DNA of 64,000 nucleotides from Steroidobacteraceae bacterium (lineage in GTDB: Bacteria; Pseudomonadota; Gammaproteobacteria; Steroidobacterales; Steroidobacteraceae), in contig JAWLAG010000001.1 of assembly GCA_041395505.1 (NCBI GenBank), positions 682,001 to 746,000 on the forward strand. Reading direction: 5' to 3'. Position 1 is the stretch's first letter, and each line of letters starts with the position of its first letter. A model generated the notes under the pieces. It saw only the letters and a program-made list of their open reading frames with translations. It did not search any database and was not told where the DNA came from. Of this stretch, positions 35,023-43,693 are shown piece after piece. The translations under genes were made by a program, and so were the position numbers.

Positions 35023-35949
35023 TTGAGCGTGCTCTACAAAGCCGATGTCGCGCGCGGTAGCGCCTGGGCCAGGTATTTTTCCGAAAACGCTCCCGACCTC
35101 GACTTTCATGTCTGGCCTGATTGCGGAGCGCTCGAGCAGGTCGAGTATCTCATCGCCTGGGCTCCGGGCCGCGAGCTGCTGGCGCAAATGCCGCGACTTC
35201 GCGTGATCTTCTCTACCGGTGCCGGGGTCGACCAGATCGATTTTTCGGCCGTGCCTGCCGCTGTTCCCATCGTGCGCATGGTCGAACCGGGCATCATCAA
35301 CGGCATGGTCGAGTATGTAACCTGGGCCGTTCTGTCGATTCATCGCCGTATCCGCGCCTACGCAGACTTGCAGGCACAGCAGCGCTGGCAGGAACTGGCT
35401 GGGCCGACTGCGGACAAGGTCTGCGTCGGCGTAATGGGCCTGGGATCGTTGGGCAGCGCCGTACTCAACCGCCTTGCGACTTTCGGCTACCAGCTGGCTG
35501 GCTGGAGCCGCAGCCGCAAGTCGATCGCGGGCGTTCGCTGTTTCGCGGGCAAGGACGAGCTCCCGGGCTTCCTCGCGCGCTGTCATGTTCTGGTTTGCCT
35601 GCTGCCGTTGACGGGCGAGACGCTCGGCATTTTGAATGCGCGACTGTTCGCGGCGCTGCCGCAAGGCGCGGCACTCGTCAATGTCGGCCGCGGCGCGCAG
35701 CTCGAGGAGCAGGCGTTGCTCACGGCGCTTGGCAGCGGCCAGCTTTCCGAGGCCATCCTGGACGTTGCGAGCCCCGAGCCATTGCCGGCCGGTCATCCCT
35801 TCTGGCGCCACCCGCAAATCACCGTGACGCCGCATATATCCAGCATCACCCAACCGCTGACGGCCGCAGCCGTGGTACTCGAGAACCTGCGGCGTCATCA
35901 GCGCGGCGAACCATTGCGCGACGTGGTCGACCGCGAGCGCGGCTATTAG
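35023..35949 (+). CDS. D-isomer 2-hydroxyacid dehydrogenase (glyoxylate/hydroxypyruvate reductase A-like)
   Basis: A 308-residue NAD(P)-dependent enzyme. The Rossmann motif is VGVMGLGSLGSAV near residues 132-144. The catalytic Arg lies in NVGRGAQLEE, the Glu in DVASPEPLP and the His in TPHISS. Overall features match GhrA (about 312 residues), which reduces glyoxylate or hydroxypyruvate. The start is TTG 35023 or GTG 35029, and no clear ribosome site distinguishes them. It follows the GNAT gene by 7 bases and is followed 24 bases later by an Lrp-type regulator. Confidence 0.85.
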   Translation: MSVLYKADVARGSAWARYFSENAPDLDFHVWPDCGALEQVEYLIAWAPGRELLAQMPRLRVIFSTGAGVDQIDFSAVPAAVPIVRMVEPGIINGMVEYVTWAVLSIHRRIRAYADLQAQQRWQELAGPTADKVCVGVMGLGSLGSAVLNRLATFGYQLAGWSRSRKSIAGVRCFAGKDELPGFLARCHVLVCLLPLTGETLGILNARLFAALPQGAALVNVGRGAQLEEQALLTALGSGQLSEAILDVASPEPLPAGHPFWRHPQITVTPHISSITQPLTAAAVVLENLRRHQRGEPLRDVVDRERGY

Positions 35950-35973
35950 GTAGAGTGCACGGCGGGAGGCCGC

Positions 35974-36471
35974 ATGGCAAAAAGACCAATCAAACTCGAC
36001 CGCACCGATATCAACATCCTCGCGCAGCTGCAGCAAAATGGCCGCATCACCAACATCGATCTGGCCCATGCCGTGGCGTTGTCGCCGAGCCCATGCCTGC
36101 TGCGCGTCAAGAGGCTGGAAGAAGCCGGTTATATCACCAGTTACAACGCGCGTATCGACCTCGCCAAGCTCGGCGAGACGGTAACGGTATTCACCGAAGT
36201 GACGTTGAGCGACCATCATCGTGAGGATTTCATGAAGTTCGAGGGCGCCATTCGTCTTATCGACGAAGTCATCGAGTGCCATCTGGTCAGCGGCGGCTAC
36301 GACTATCTGCTCAAGTTCCTGACGCGCGGCGTGTCCCACTACCAACAGGTGATCGAGGGCATACTGGGGCTCAACATCGGTGTCGCGAAGTATTTCAGCT
36401 ACATCGTGATCAAATCGCCCATTCAGAAGCTCCACTACCCGCTAGCCAAGCTTTTCAACGTCGGGCAATGA
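35974..36471 (+). CDS. Lrp/AsnC family transcriptional regulator
   Basis: A 165-residue regulator of normal length. The N-terminal winged helix-turn-helix contains LDRTDINILAQLQQNGRITN and ALSPSPCLLRVKRLEEAGYI (residues 8-56). The C-terminal RAM/ligand domain has ECHLVSGGYDYLLKF near 107-121. Such proteins respond to amino acids. It is the last gene of the DUF1624-GNAT-dehydrogenase run and is convergent with the siderophore receptor across a shared hairpin. Confidence 0.92.
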   Translation: MAKRPIKLDRTDINILAQLQQNGRITNIDLAHAVALSPSPCLLRVKRLEEAGYITSYNARIDLAKLGETVTVFTEVTLSDHHREDFMKFEGAIRLIDEVIECHLVSGGYDYLLKFLTRGVSHYQQVIEGILGLNIGVAKYFSYIVIKSPIQKLHYPLAKLFNVGQ

Positions 36472-36487
36472 ACATCGGGCAATGAAA

Positions 36488-36515
36488 AAGGGCGTGGCCT
36501 CGCGGCCACGCCCTT
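36488..36515. terminator. Terminator between the Lrp gene and the TonB receptor gene
   Basis: AAGGGCGTGGCC / GGCCACGCCCTT forms a perfect 12-base stem with a four-base loop (TCGC). On the minus strand it is followed by TTTTTCATT, so it terminates the TonB receptor transcript ending at 36538; on the plus strand it lies 16 bases after the Lrp stop without a T-run and may be weaker there. Confidence 0.88.
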
Positions 36516-36537
36516 CCTGGTCCAATCGACGCTGGGC

Positions 36538-38685
36538 CTAGAACTTGAATTCGACGGCCGCGGTGTAGGACACCGGGGCGCCGGGCGCGACCCAGAAGCG
36601 CGAGTAGGAACTCGGGTAATACACCTTGTCGAGGGCGTTATTGAGGTGCAGTGAAAACTTGAGATTCTCACTCGGCGCATAGGCAGCCATGAGGTTCAGC
36701 AGCACGTAGCCGGGCAGCCGAAACTCGGGTTGGAAGCCTGTTTCGCCCAGCCTGTCACCGACATAGCCGACATCGCCGCCAAGGCTCAGCACGCCACCAT
36801 TGGCGAGGTGTGCATCATGCCTCACGAGTAGGTGGGCGCTGTGCTCCGGAATGTTGATCAGATCGGAGCCGGCCGGGATCGAGAAACCGAAGTTCACATC
36901 GAGGATGGCCTTGGTCGTGCGCGCATCGAGATAGGCGTAGGAGAAGATCGCGGTGGTGTTCTCCGCAAGCTTCGCCGTCAGATCGAGTTCAATGCCGTCG
37001 CTCTTGGCGTCGCCACCGGCGATGGAGAAACCAGCATTTACGGGGTCTGAGGTGAGGAAGTTCGATTTCTTGCCCTGGAAGATGGCAATCGTCGAACTCA
37101 GCCTGCCATCCGCGGTCTGCAGTTTTGCGCCCACTTCCGTAGACTCGCTGACTTCGGCCGGGAAGGGCGTGCCGCCGAAACCGGTGCCGCTATTCGGGCG
37201 ATAGCCGCGCGAAAAACTCGCATAGAGCGTTGCCCGATCATTGACTTCGAACACGAGTCCGACCCGCGGGCTGGTCTTGGAGCCGGTCTGTTTGGTCTTT
37301 GTGCCGCCGGCCAGCACATTGGTGAATTCCTGCGTGAAACTGTCGTAGCGCACGCCGAGCAGCACTTTGAACTGCTCGGTGAGATCCATCTGGTCCTGCA
37401 CATAGGCACCCCAGGCGGTCTGTTTCTCACGCTGGTCGGTCAGTGGGTTGAGCGTGCCGGGCGTTGCGCCGTAGACGGGGTTGAAGATGTTGATCGCATA
37501 TTGCGGTGCCGTCGCCAGGGTGGGGCGATAGCGCGTCTGCATGGTGTCGAGCTTGTACTCGTAGGTGTCTGCGCCGAACAGCATGTGATGGTCGAGGGCG
37601 CCGGTACTCGCTTTACCGCTCAGCTCGAAGCGCGCGGAACTGTCCTTGGCATCGTAGTCGCGGAAGCGGCGCTGCCGGGTGAGATCTCCCGCCGCCGGAT
37701 TCACGAACAACAACTGCCGGCCGTTGACCAGCTCGGGGTCGCTGCTGAATCCCGTGAACGATGATTCGCGGTAGTTGAGCCCCGCCAGCATGGCCCAGTT
37801 GCTGTTGAAACGATGATCCACGGTCAGTTGATGTCCGGTGCCATCGATCTTCGTCGGGCCGTCGGCCGGCTCGCCGAGGAAGCGCGAATTCGGAATCAAT
37901 CCGAGCTGGTTATTGACCGCCACGACGCCACGATCGAAGGGTGCCTTCTGGTTTACCAACTCGAGTTCGTAGTTGATACCGGTCGCATCGCCAAGGCGGA
38001 AAAAAACCGAGGGTGTAATACTGTACTTGCGCGACTCCACGGTATCGCGAAACGACTGCGCGTCCTCGAACGAGCCGTTGACTCGATAGGCCGCGTTGTC
38101 GCTGATCGGGCCGGTACTGTCGATGGCAACGCGATAAGCGCTGAAGCGGCTGATCGACAATTCGACGGCATTCGATCGATCGAATTCGGGTTTCTTGGTG
38201 ACGATGTTGATCGTGCCGCCAGGTTCACCGCGCCCGTACAGCGCCGATCCCGGGCCCTTGAGGACTTCGATGCTGGCGATGTTGGAGGTGTCGCGCCGGC
38301 CGCTGAAGCCGCGCCCGCCGCTGAATCCATTGACCAGGTAGCCGGACGGTGTGTTCTCATCACCCGCGAAACCGCGGATGGCGAAGCTGTCCCAAAGGCC
38401 GCCGAAGGTATTCTGCCGGGCTACCCCGCTTGCGAGGTCGAGCACCGTGTCGAGCTGCGTCGCATTGACGTCCTTGAGGATCTCCTCTGGAATGACCGAA
38501 ATGTTCTGCGGCAAATCCTTCATTGCGACATCGCCGCGGTAGGCCTGGCGCACGCTGGTGATGACCACGGTTTCGAGGCCGTCCGCAGAGTCACTGTCCT
38601 GGGCCGACGCCTGCCAGCCGCTGGTTGCGGTCAGTACGCCGACAATGAGCGCGGTGGCGCGAGGCATAGTTATGCGAGTATTCAC
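36538..38685 (-). CDS. TonB-dependent siderophore receptor
   Basis: A 715-residue outer-membrane receptor from GTG 38685, preceded by GGGGAGAAG; an upstream TTG is less likely. The signal peptide ends at ASAQ (about residue 29). The plug domain follows, with a TonB-box-like ETVVITS, the NISVIPEEIL segment and VLKGPGSALYGRGEPGGTIN near 140-159. The C-terminal barrel ends in AAVEFKF with the terminal Phe. The plug motifs are typical of ferri-siderophore receptors (FhuA/FpvA-type). It is divergent from the PepSY membrane protein gene. No clear Fur box was found. Confidence 0.9.
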   Translation of the reverse strand: MNTRITMPRATALIVGVLTATSGWQASAQDSDSADGLETVVITSVRQAYRGDVAMKDLPQNISVIPEEILKDVNATQLDTVLDLASGVARQNTFGGLWDSFAIRGFAGDENTPSGYLVNGFSGGRGFSGRRDTSNIASIEVLKGPGSALYGRGEPGGTINIVTKKPEFDRSNAVELSISRFSAYRVAIDSTGPISDNAAYRVNGSFEDAQSFRDTVESRKYSITPSVFFRLGDATGINYELELVNQKAPFDRGVVAVNNQLGLIPNSRFLGEPADGPTKIDGTGHQLTVDHRFNSNWAMLAGLNYRESSFTGFSSDPELVNGRQLLFVNPAAGDLTRQRRFRDYDAKDSSARFELSGKASTGALDHHMLFGADTYEYKLDTMQTRYRPTLATAPQYAINIFNPVYGATPGTLNPLTDQREKQTAWGAYVQDQMDLTEQFKVLLGVRYDSFTQEFTNVLAGGTKTKQTGSKTSPRVGLVFEVNDRATLYASFSRGYRPNSGTGFGGTPFPAEVSESTEVGAKLQTADGRLSSTIAIFQGKKSNFLTSDPVNAGFSIAGGDAKSDGIELDLTAKLAENTTAIFSYAYLDARTTKAILDVNFGFSIPAGSDLINIPEHSAHLLVRHDAHLANGGVLSLGGDVGYVGDRLGETGFQPEFRLPGYVLLNLMAAYAPSENLKFSLHLNNALDKVYYPSSYSRFWVAPGAPVSYTAAVEFKF

Positions 38686-38883
38686 GTCTGGCTTCTCCCC
38701 TGGGATGCTCAAATTTGTCTGCCGTCTCTACTGCGATCGGGCGTAAGCGTCACCCTTGGCCGCATGGCATTGAATGTATCCGGCTGCCACGGCAAATGCT
38801 GCCGATTCGGGCCAACGAAAACATAGTTTGTTTCATTTCGTAGCGCAAAACCGCCAGTCATGATGTCGCAGGGATACAACACG

Positions 38884-40335
38884 ATGATCCGCTGGCTGGT
38901 CCGGCTGCACCGCTGGCTCGGCATCGCGTTATGCCTGCTGGTGGCCACCTGGTTCGCGACGGGTTCGGTGTTGAGTTTCGTGCCATTCCCGAGTTTGCCG
39001 GCCGCCGAGCGCATTGCCGCAGGCGCTCCAATCGACGCCAGCCAACTGCGTGTGGACCCGGTGAGCGCGGCACTGGCGGCGGGTGGTGATGCCGTGCTGC
39101 GCCTGCGGTTGGTCAGCCCGGACGGCTCTGCGCGTTATGTCGCGGATCTTGCCGACGGCACACCGGTGGCAATCGATGCAGTAACCGGCCGCAGGCTCGC
39201 CATGCAGGACGCGGCGGTTGCCCGGCGTGTTGCGACGACATTCACCGGCTCGTCCGTGCAATACATCGACGGACCGTTGTTGCTCGACCAGTGGACTGTT
39301 CACGACGGCTACCGCGCCGCAAGTCCTTACTATCGCATTGCGCTCGACGATGCGGCGGGCACCGAAGTCTACGTATCGGCGCGTACTGCCGAAGTGGCGC
39401 AACGCACCGTGCGTCGCGAACGCGCGTGGAACTACGCCGGCGCCGTCGTGCACTGGATCAATCTGGTGGCCCTGCGCCAGAACCACGAACTGTGGCGCCG
39501 CGTCGTCTGGGTCCTGGCGGCGGGCGGCATCGTGCTCGCCCTGGCCGGCCTTGCGCTCGGCTGGCAGCGATTTGCGACTTGGCGGCGCATGGGTCGTGGC
39601 GGAATGTCGCCATTCCGTGGCTGGCAACGCAGGCATCATTTGCTCGGTCTGTTCGCCGGCCTGCTGATGCTGAGCTGGGTTGGCAGTGGCTGGTTGTCGC
39701 TCGACGACGGCCGCTTCTTTTCATCGGACCGGCCCGATGCCGCGACGCTCGCGACCTACCACGGACTCGGCGTCGTTGAGGCGGCGCGGGCTTTTCCGCT
39801 CGCGAAGTTGCAGTCACTCACGAATTTTCGCGAACTGGAGATCACGGCGGTTGGCGGCCGCGCCGTCCTGATCCTGCGCGGCGCCTCGCCAGCCGAAAAC
39901 CAATTGTTCCAGGTGGGCCCAGGCGGCGAGCTACGCTCCGCTACCAACCTCGAAACGAAGTTGTTAAGCAACGCAGTAGCCACTGGCTGGGCGCCGGCGC
40001 ATATCCGCAGTTCCGCCCGGATCGGCTACGATGACGCCTACAATCTCAGGATCAATCCGCTACCGCCGGATGCGATCCGCTTCATCCTCGACGACGCCGA
40101 CTCGACCTGGGTGCAAGTCGATGCGGCGAGCGGCGAGATCATTGCCGTGCTCGACAGAAGTCGTCGTGTGCATCGCTGGCTGGTCGATGGATTGCACAAC
40201 TTCGACTTTCCGTGGCTCAATCGGGCGGCGCCCTTGTGGCATATCCTGTTGCTCGTCGGTACGACGAGTGGCTTCCTGCTCGCCGCGAGCGGCGTGGTGC
40301 TTGGATTCAGGCGTCTGCGGGGCAGGCGCAGCTGA
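38884..40335 (+). CDS. PepSY-associated transmembrane protein
   Basis: A 483-residue inner-membrane protein with four hydrophobic segments: residues about 9-30, a pair near 180-215, one near 245-265 and a last near 455-475. Its PepSY-type regions contain VHWINLVALRQNHELWRR and VHRWLVDGLHNFDFPW with conserved histidines. PepSY_TM proteins are commonly encoded beside siderophore receptors and several are periplasmic ferric-siderophore reductases (FhuF/FoxB-like role). ATG 38884, with AGGGA upstream, is preferred over ATG 38860. It is divergent from the siderophore receptor, consistent with a reductive release step. Confidence 0.83.
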   Translation: MIRWLVRLHRWLGIALCLLVATWFATGSVLSFVPFPSLPAAERIAAGAPIDASQLRVDPVSAALAAGGDAVLRLRLVSPDGSARYVADLADGTPVAIDAVTGRRLAMQDAAVARRVATTFTGSSVQYIDGPLLLDQWTVHDGYRAASPYYRIALDDAAGTEVYVSARTAEVAQRTVRRERAWNYAGAVVHWINLVALRQNHELWRRVVWVLAAGGIVLALAGLALGWQRFATWRRMGRGGMSPFRGWQRRHHLLGLFAGLLMLSWVGSGWLSLDDGRFFSSDRPDAATLATYHGLGVVEAARAFPLAKLQSLTNFRELEITAVGGRAVLILRGASPAENQLFQVGPGGELRSATNLETKLLSNAVATGWAPAHIRSSARIGYDDAYNLRINPLPPDAIRFILDDADSTWVQVDAASGEIIAVLDRSRRVHRWLVDGLHNFDFPWLNRAAPLWHILLLVGTTSGFLLAASGVVLGFRRLRGRRS

Positions 40336-40375
40336 GGCGCGGAATCGACTGGACCGTGCAAGTACCCGCTGGCCG

Positions 40376-41461
40376 TCAGCCAGCGATGGCCTCGGCAATC
40401 GCCTGTCCCATTTGTGTCGTGCTTGCATTGCCGCCGAGGTCCGGCGTGTGCGGGCCGTTCAGCAGCACCGTACGGATCGCGGCGACGATCGCATCATGTG
40501 CGGCTCGTCCCGCGCCTTTTCCCGCGTGGAGAAAATCGAGCATCAGCGCCCCCGACCAGATCATTGCCACAGGGTTGGCGATTCCTTTGCCGGCAATGTC
40601 CGGCGCCGAGCCATGTACTGGCTCGAACAACGATGGGAACCGTCGTTCGGGGTTGAGATTCGCCGACGGTGCAAGGCCGATGGTCCCTGTGCATGCCGGG
40701 CCGAGGTCGGAGAGGATGTCGCCGAACAGATTGGTCGCGACCACGACGTCGAATCGCTGTGGCTGCAGCACGAAGCGTGCGCAAAGGATGTCGATATGCT
40801 GCTTGTCCCAGCTGACGTCCGGGAACTGCGCGGCGATCGCTGCTGCACGCTCGTCCCACCAGGGCATGCTGATGGCAATGCCGTTGCTCTTGGTGGCGAC
40901 GGTCACATGCCGGCGTGGCCGGCGCATCGCTTCGTTGAAGGCATAGCGCAGTACGCGGTCGGAACCGTGGCGCGTGAAAATGGCCTGCTGCATCACCATC
41001 TCGCGATCGGTGCCCTCGAACATCCGGCCGCCGACCGAGGAATATTCGCCTTCGGTATTTTCGCGCACGATCAGCATGTCGATGTCGCCCGGACCCACAC
41101 CGGCCAGCGGGCATCGCACGCCCGGAAACGTGATGGCCGGACGCAGGTTGACGTACTGGTCGAACTCGCGGCGGAACTTCAGTACCGATCCCCATAGCGA
41201 AACATGGTCAGGCACCGTCGCCGGCCAGCCGACAGCGCCGAAATAAAGCGCATCGACGCCCGCGAGCTGGTCTTTCCAGTCATCGGGCATCATCTGTCCC
41301 GTGCGCGTGAAATACGCACAGCTCGCCCAGTCGATATGCCGGTATCGAAGCGCGATGCCGAATTTCTCCGCCGCCGTATCGAGTGCCCGCAGGCCTTCGG
41401 GCATCACTTCGGTGCCGATGCCATCACCGGCGATGACGGCAATGTGGAATTTCGAGTCCAT
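40376..41461 (-). CDS. Tartrate/D-malate dehydrogenase-type decarboxylating enzyme
   Basis: A 361-residue beta-decarboxylating dehydrogenase of the isopropylmalate/isocitrate family. IAVIAGDGIGTEVMPEGL opens the protein, LRPAITFPGVRCPLAG follows, then VRENTEGEYSSVGG near residues 132-145, the metal-binding NLFGDILSDLG near 228-238 and LFEPVHGSAPDIAGKGIANP near 265-284. The Trp-rich VSLWGSVLKFRR segment and length match tartrate dehydrogenase (TtuC) and D-malate dehydrogenase (DmlA) rather than LeuB. It lies 5 bases downstream of the class III aminotransferase, so the two are cotranscribed. Confidence 0.87.
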   Translation of the reverse strand: MDSKFHIAVIAGDGIGTEVMPEGLRALDTAAEKFGIALRYRHIDWASCAYFTRTGQMMPDDWKDQLAGVDALYFGAVGWPATVPDHVSLWGSVLKFRREFDQYVNLRPAITFPGVRCPLAGVGPGDIDMLIVRENTEGEYSSVGGRMFEGTDREMVMQQAIFTRHGSDRVLRYAFNEAMRRPRRHVTVATKSNGIAISMPWWDERAAAIAAQFPDVSWDKQHIDILCARFVLQPQRFDVVVATNLFGDILSDLGPACTGTIGLAPSANLNPERRFPSLFEPVHGSAPDIAGKGIANPVAMIWSGALMLDFLHAGKGAGRAAHDAIVAAIRTVLLNGPHTPDLGGNASTTQMGQAIAEAIAG

Positions 41462-41466
41462 CGTAT

Positions 41467-42840
41467 CTAAGCAGCAGCGGCGCGGACGTCGGCCTCGTCG
41501 AGGACTTCATCGAGTGTCTGTTCGAGCCGAGAGAACAGGCAGTCGAACTCGCTGGCCGAATAGCACAGGGCCGGCGCGAAACCAAGGATGTTATCGGCGA
41601 ACGCACGCATGATGAGGCCATTGCGCCACGCGCTTGCAGCGATTCGCTCGCTGAGGCGCAGCGATGCTTCGAAAGGTCTGCGGGTTGCCTTGTCGGCGAC
41701 CAGTTCGAGCGCGCCGAGCAGGCCGCGCTGACGCGCGTCGCCGACGAGCGGATGGCGGCGCAGCGCTTGCAGGCCTTGCGCAAAACGTGGCGCCTGCGCC
41801 TGGCCATTGGCGAGGAGTCCCCCCTCGTGATAAAGCCTGATGACTTCCAGTGCGATGGCTGCACTCACCGGGTGCGCAGAGTAGGTATAGCCGTGGCCGA
41901 CGATGCCGGCCCGGGCATCGGCGATGCCGCCGTAGATGCGTTCCGACATCAAGAGCGCACCCATAGGCGCATAGCCGGCCGTGAGGCCCTTGGCGATCGT
42001 CATGAGATCGGGTTCGACGCCTTCGGCCTCGCAGGCGAACAACGGCCCGGTTCGCCCGAATCCGGTGATGACTTCGTCCACCAGCAACAGGATACCGAGC
42101 TCACGGCAGGCCGTTTGCATCGCCTTGAGCCAGCCGGGCGGCGGCACGATGACGCCGCCTGATCCCATGACGGGTTCGCAGAAGAAAGCCGCGACGTTTT
42201 CGGCGCCGAGCTCGCGCACCTTGTCATGCAAGGAGGCGACCGATGCCGCGATGAGGGCTTTCGCATCCTCCCCTGCCGGATGACGGTAAGGGTAGGGGCA
42301 GGGTATGTGGTGCTGGGTTCGAAGGGGTACGTTGAAGAAATGATGGAACGCGGGCAGCGCCGTCAGGCCGGAACCGAGCGAGGATGAGCCGTGGTAGCCG
42401 CGCTCGAGCGCAATGAAGTGCCTGCGCTCGGGTTGACCAATCGCGTTGTAATAGTAGGTGATGTAGCGAATGGCCGAGTCGATCGCATCGGAGCCGCCCT
42501 GCGTGAAGTACACGTGCCGAAGAGATGGCGGTGCGAGTTCGACGAGTCGCGCCGCGAGCCTGACCGCAACGGGCGAAGCAAAACCGAAATATGTCGTGGC
42601 ATAGGGCAGCTCGCGCATCTGCGCCATGGCGGCGTCTACCACCGACTGTTGGCCGTAGCCGATGTTCACGCACCACAGGCCGGAGAAGGCGTCCAGCAAT
42701 TCGCGTCCATCGCCGTCGCGAAGCCACGCGCCCCGTCCGCCGGTCAGGAGTCGTACGCCTTCTTGTTCATGGGCGCGAAAATTGACGACCGGGTGGATCA
42801 GGTGGGCGCGATCGAGTTCGGGGAGGCTGGATTTTCGCAT
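41467..42840 (-). CDS. Class III (omega) aminotransferase
   Basis: A 457-residue PLP enzyme. GLWCVNIGYG near residues 54-63, FTQGGSDAIDSAIR near 111-124 (phosphate-binding region), RGYHGSSSLGSGLTALP, LLLVDEVITGFGRTG near 248-262 and the PLP-lysine in DLMTIAKGLTAGYAPMGA near 277-294 are the standard motifs of the beta-alanine/omega-aminotransferase group (aspartate aminotransferase family as commonly annotated). It likely transfers the amino group of an omega-amino acid or amine to pyruvate. It is divergent from the HAD gene and upstream of the tartrate/malate-type dehydrogenase. Confidence 0.9.
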   Translation of the reverse strand: MRKSSLPELDRAHLIHPVVNFRAHEQEGVRLLTGGRGAWLRDGDGRELLDAFSGLWCVNIGYGQQSVVDAAMAQMRELPYATTYFGFASPVAVRLAARLVELAPPSLRHVYFTQGGSDAIDSAIRYITYYYNAIGQPERRHFIALERGYHGSSSLGSGLTALPAFHHFFNVPLRTQHHIPCPYPYRHPAGEDAKALIAASVASLHDKVRELGAENVAAFFCEPVMGSGGVIVPPPGWLKAMQTACRELGILLLVDEVITGFGRTGPLFACEAEGVEPDLMTIAKGLTAGYAPMGALLMSERIYGGIADARAGIVGHGYTYSAHPVSAAIALEVIRLYHEGGLLANGQAQAPRFAQGLQALRRHPLVGDARQRGLLGALELVADKATRRPFEASLRLSERIAASAWRNGLIMRAFADNILGFAPALCYSASEFDCLFSRLEQTLDEVLDEADVRAAAA

Positions 42841-42964
42841 CGCCTGACATTAGCTCAGGGCTGCGCTATGCGCGCCTGCTTTCGGCGAGGCGACACCAAA
42901 CAGATTCTATTTTTTGCCTGGCCTTGGCATATTCTGCCAGACGAACCATGGTCAGATACCGTGC

Positions 42965-43633
42965 ATGAGCAACTTCCACCCGCGCTACATTTCGTTCGAT
43001 TGTTACGGCACACTGATCCGGTTTCGCATGTCCGAGCTGGCGCGCACGATTTTTGCCGATCGTATCCCCGCCGATGCCATGGAGCTGTTCTGCCGCAATT
43101 TCGCTGCCTACCGCCTGGATGAAGTACTCGGCGCCTGGAAACCGTATTCCGAGGTCATCCACAATGCTGTGCGGCGCACTTGCAAGCTCTGGAAGATCGA
43201 ATTCCGCGCCGCCGAAGCACGGCAATTCTATGACGCCGTGCCCGGCTGGGGGCCACATCCGGATGTTCCGGCAGGGCTGGCGCGCGTCGCCGCGCACATA
43301 CCGCTCGTGATTCTCTCGAACGCAGCGAACGAACAGATCATGCAGAACGTCAGCCAGCTGGGCGCGCCATTTCACCGCGTGTATACCGCCGAGCAGGCGC
43401 AGGCCTACAAGCCGCGTCTGCAGGCGTTCGAATACATGTTCGACCAGCTGGGCTGCTCGCCCTCGCAGATGATGCATGTGTCATCGAGCATGCGCTACGA
43501 CCAGATGTCGGCCCATGACCTGGGTTTTGGTGCGCGCGTTTTTGTCGCACGCGGCCACGAGCCTGCGGTCCCGGAGTATGGGATTCAGCAGATCCGCGAC
43601 ATCAGCGAGCTGCCAGGAGTGCTCGGTCTCTGA
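42965..43633 (+). CDS. Haloacid dehalogenase type II-like HAD hydrolase
   Basis: A 222-residue HAD protein from ATG 42965; an in-frame extension to 42914 is rejected as it lacks a ribosome site. Motif I is ISFDCYGTLI (residues 9-18, nucleophile Asp). Motif II is VILSNAANE near 116. The catalytic Lys lies in AYKPRLQAFEYM near 148, and motif IV-like HVSSSMRYDQMSAHDLGF near 172. The order matches haloacid dehalogenase type II (L-2-haloacid dehalogenase), but many relatives act as phosphatases, so dehalogenation is not proven. It precedes the ABC importer genes on the same strand. Confidence 0.82.
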   Translation: MSNFHPRYISFDCYGTLIRFRMSELARTIFADRIPADAMELFCRNFAAYRLDEVLGAWKPYSEVIHNAVRRTCKLWKIEFRAAEARQFYDAVPGWGPHPDVPAGLARVAAHIPLVILSNAANEQIMQNVSQLGAPFHRVYTAEQAQAYKPRLQAFEYMFDQLGCSPSQMMHVSSSMRYDQMSAHDLGFGARVFVARGHEPAVPEYGIQQIRDISELPGVLGL

Positions 43634-43693
43634 CCGCAGGGGCGATGAGGTTCGCCGCGTACACACTGGTTACCGCGTGCCGGACTGGCTGAC

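Noticed and set aside
35020..36435. A 471-codon open frame antisense to the dehydrogenase and Lrp genes
   Set aside because: No motif, no ribosome site, and both plus-strand genes are well supported.
38686..38883. A Fur box between the siderophore receptor and the PepSY gene
   Set aside because: No stretch close to the GATAATGATAATCATTATC pattern was found by eye.
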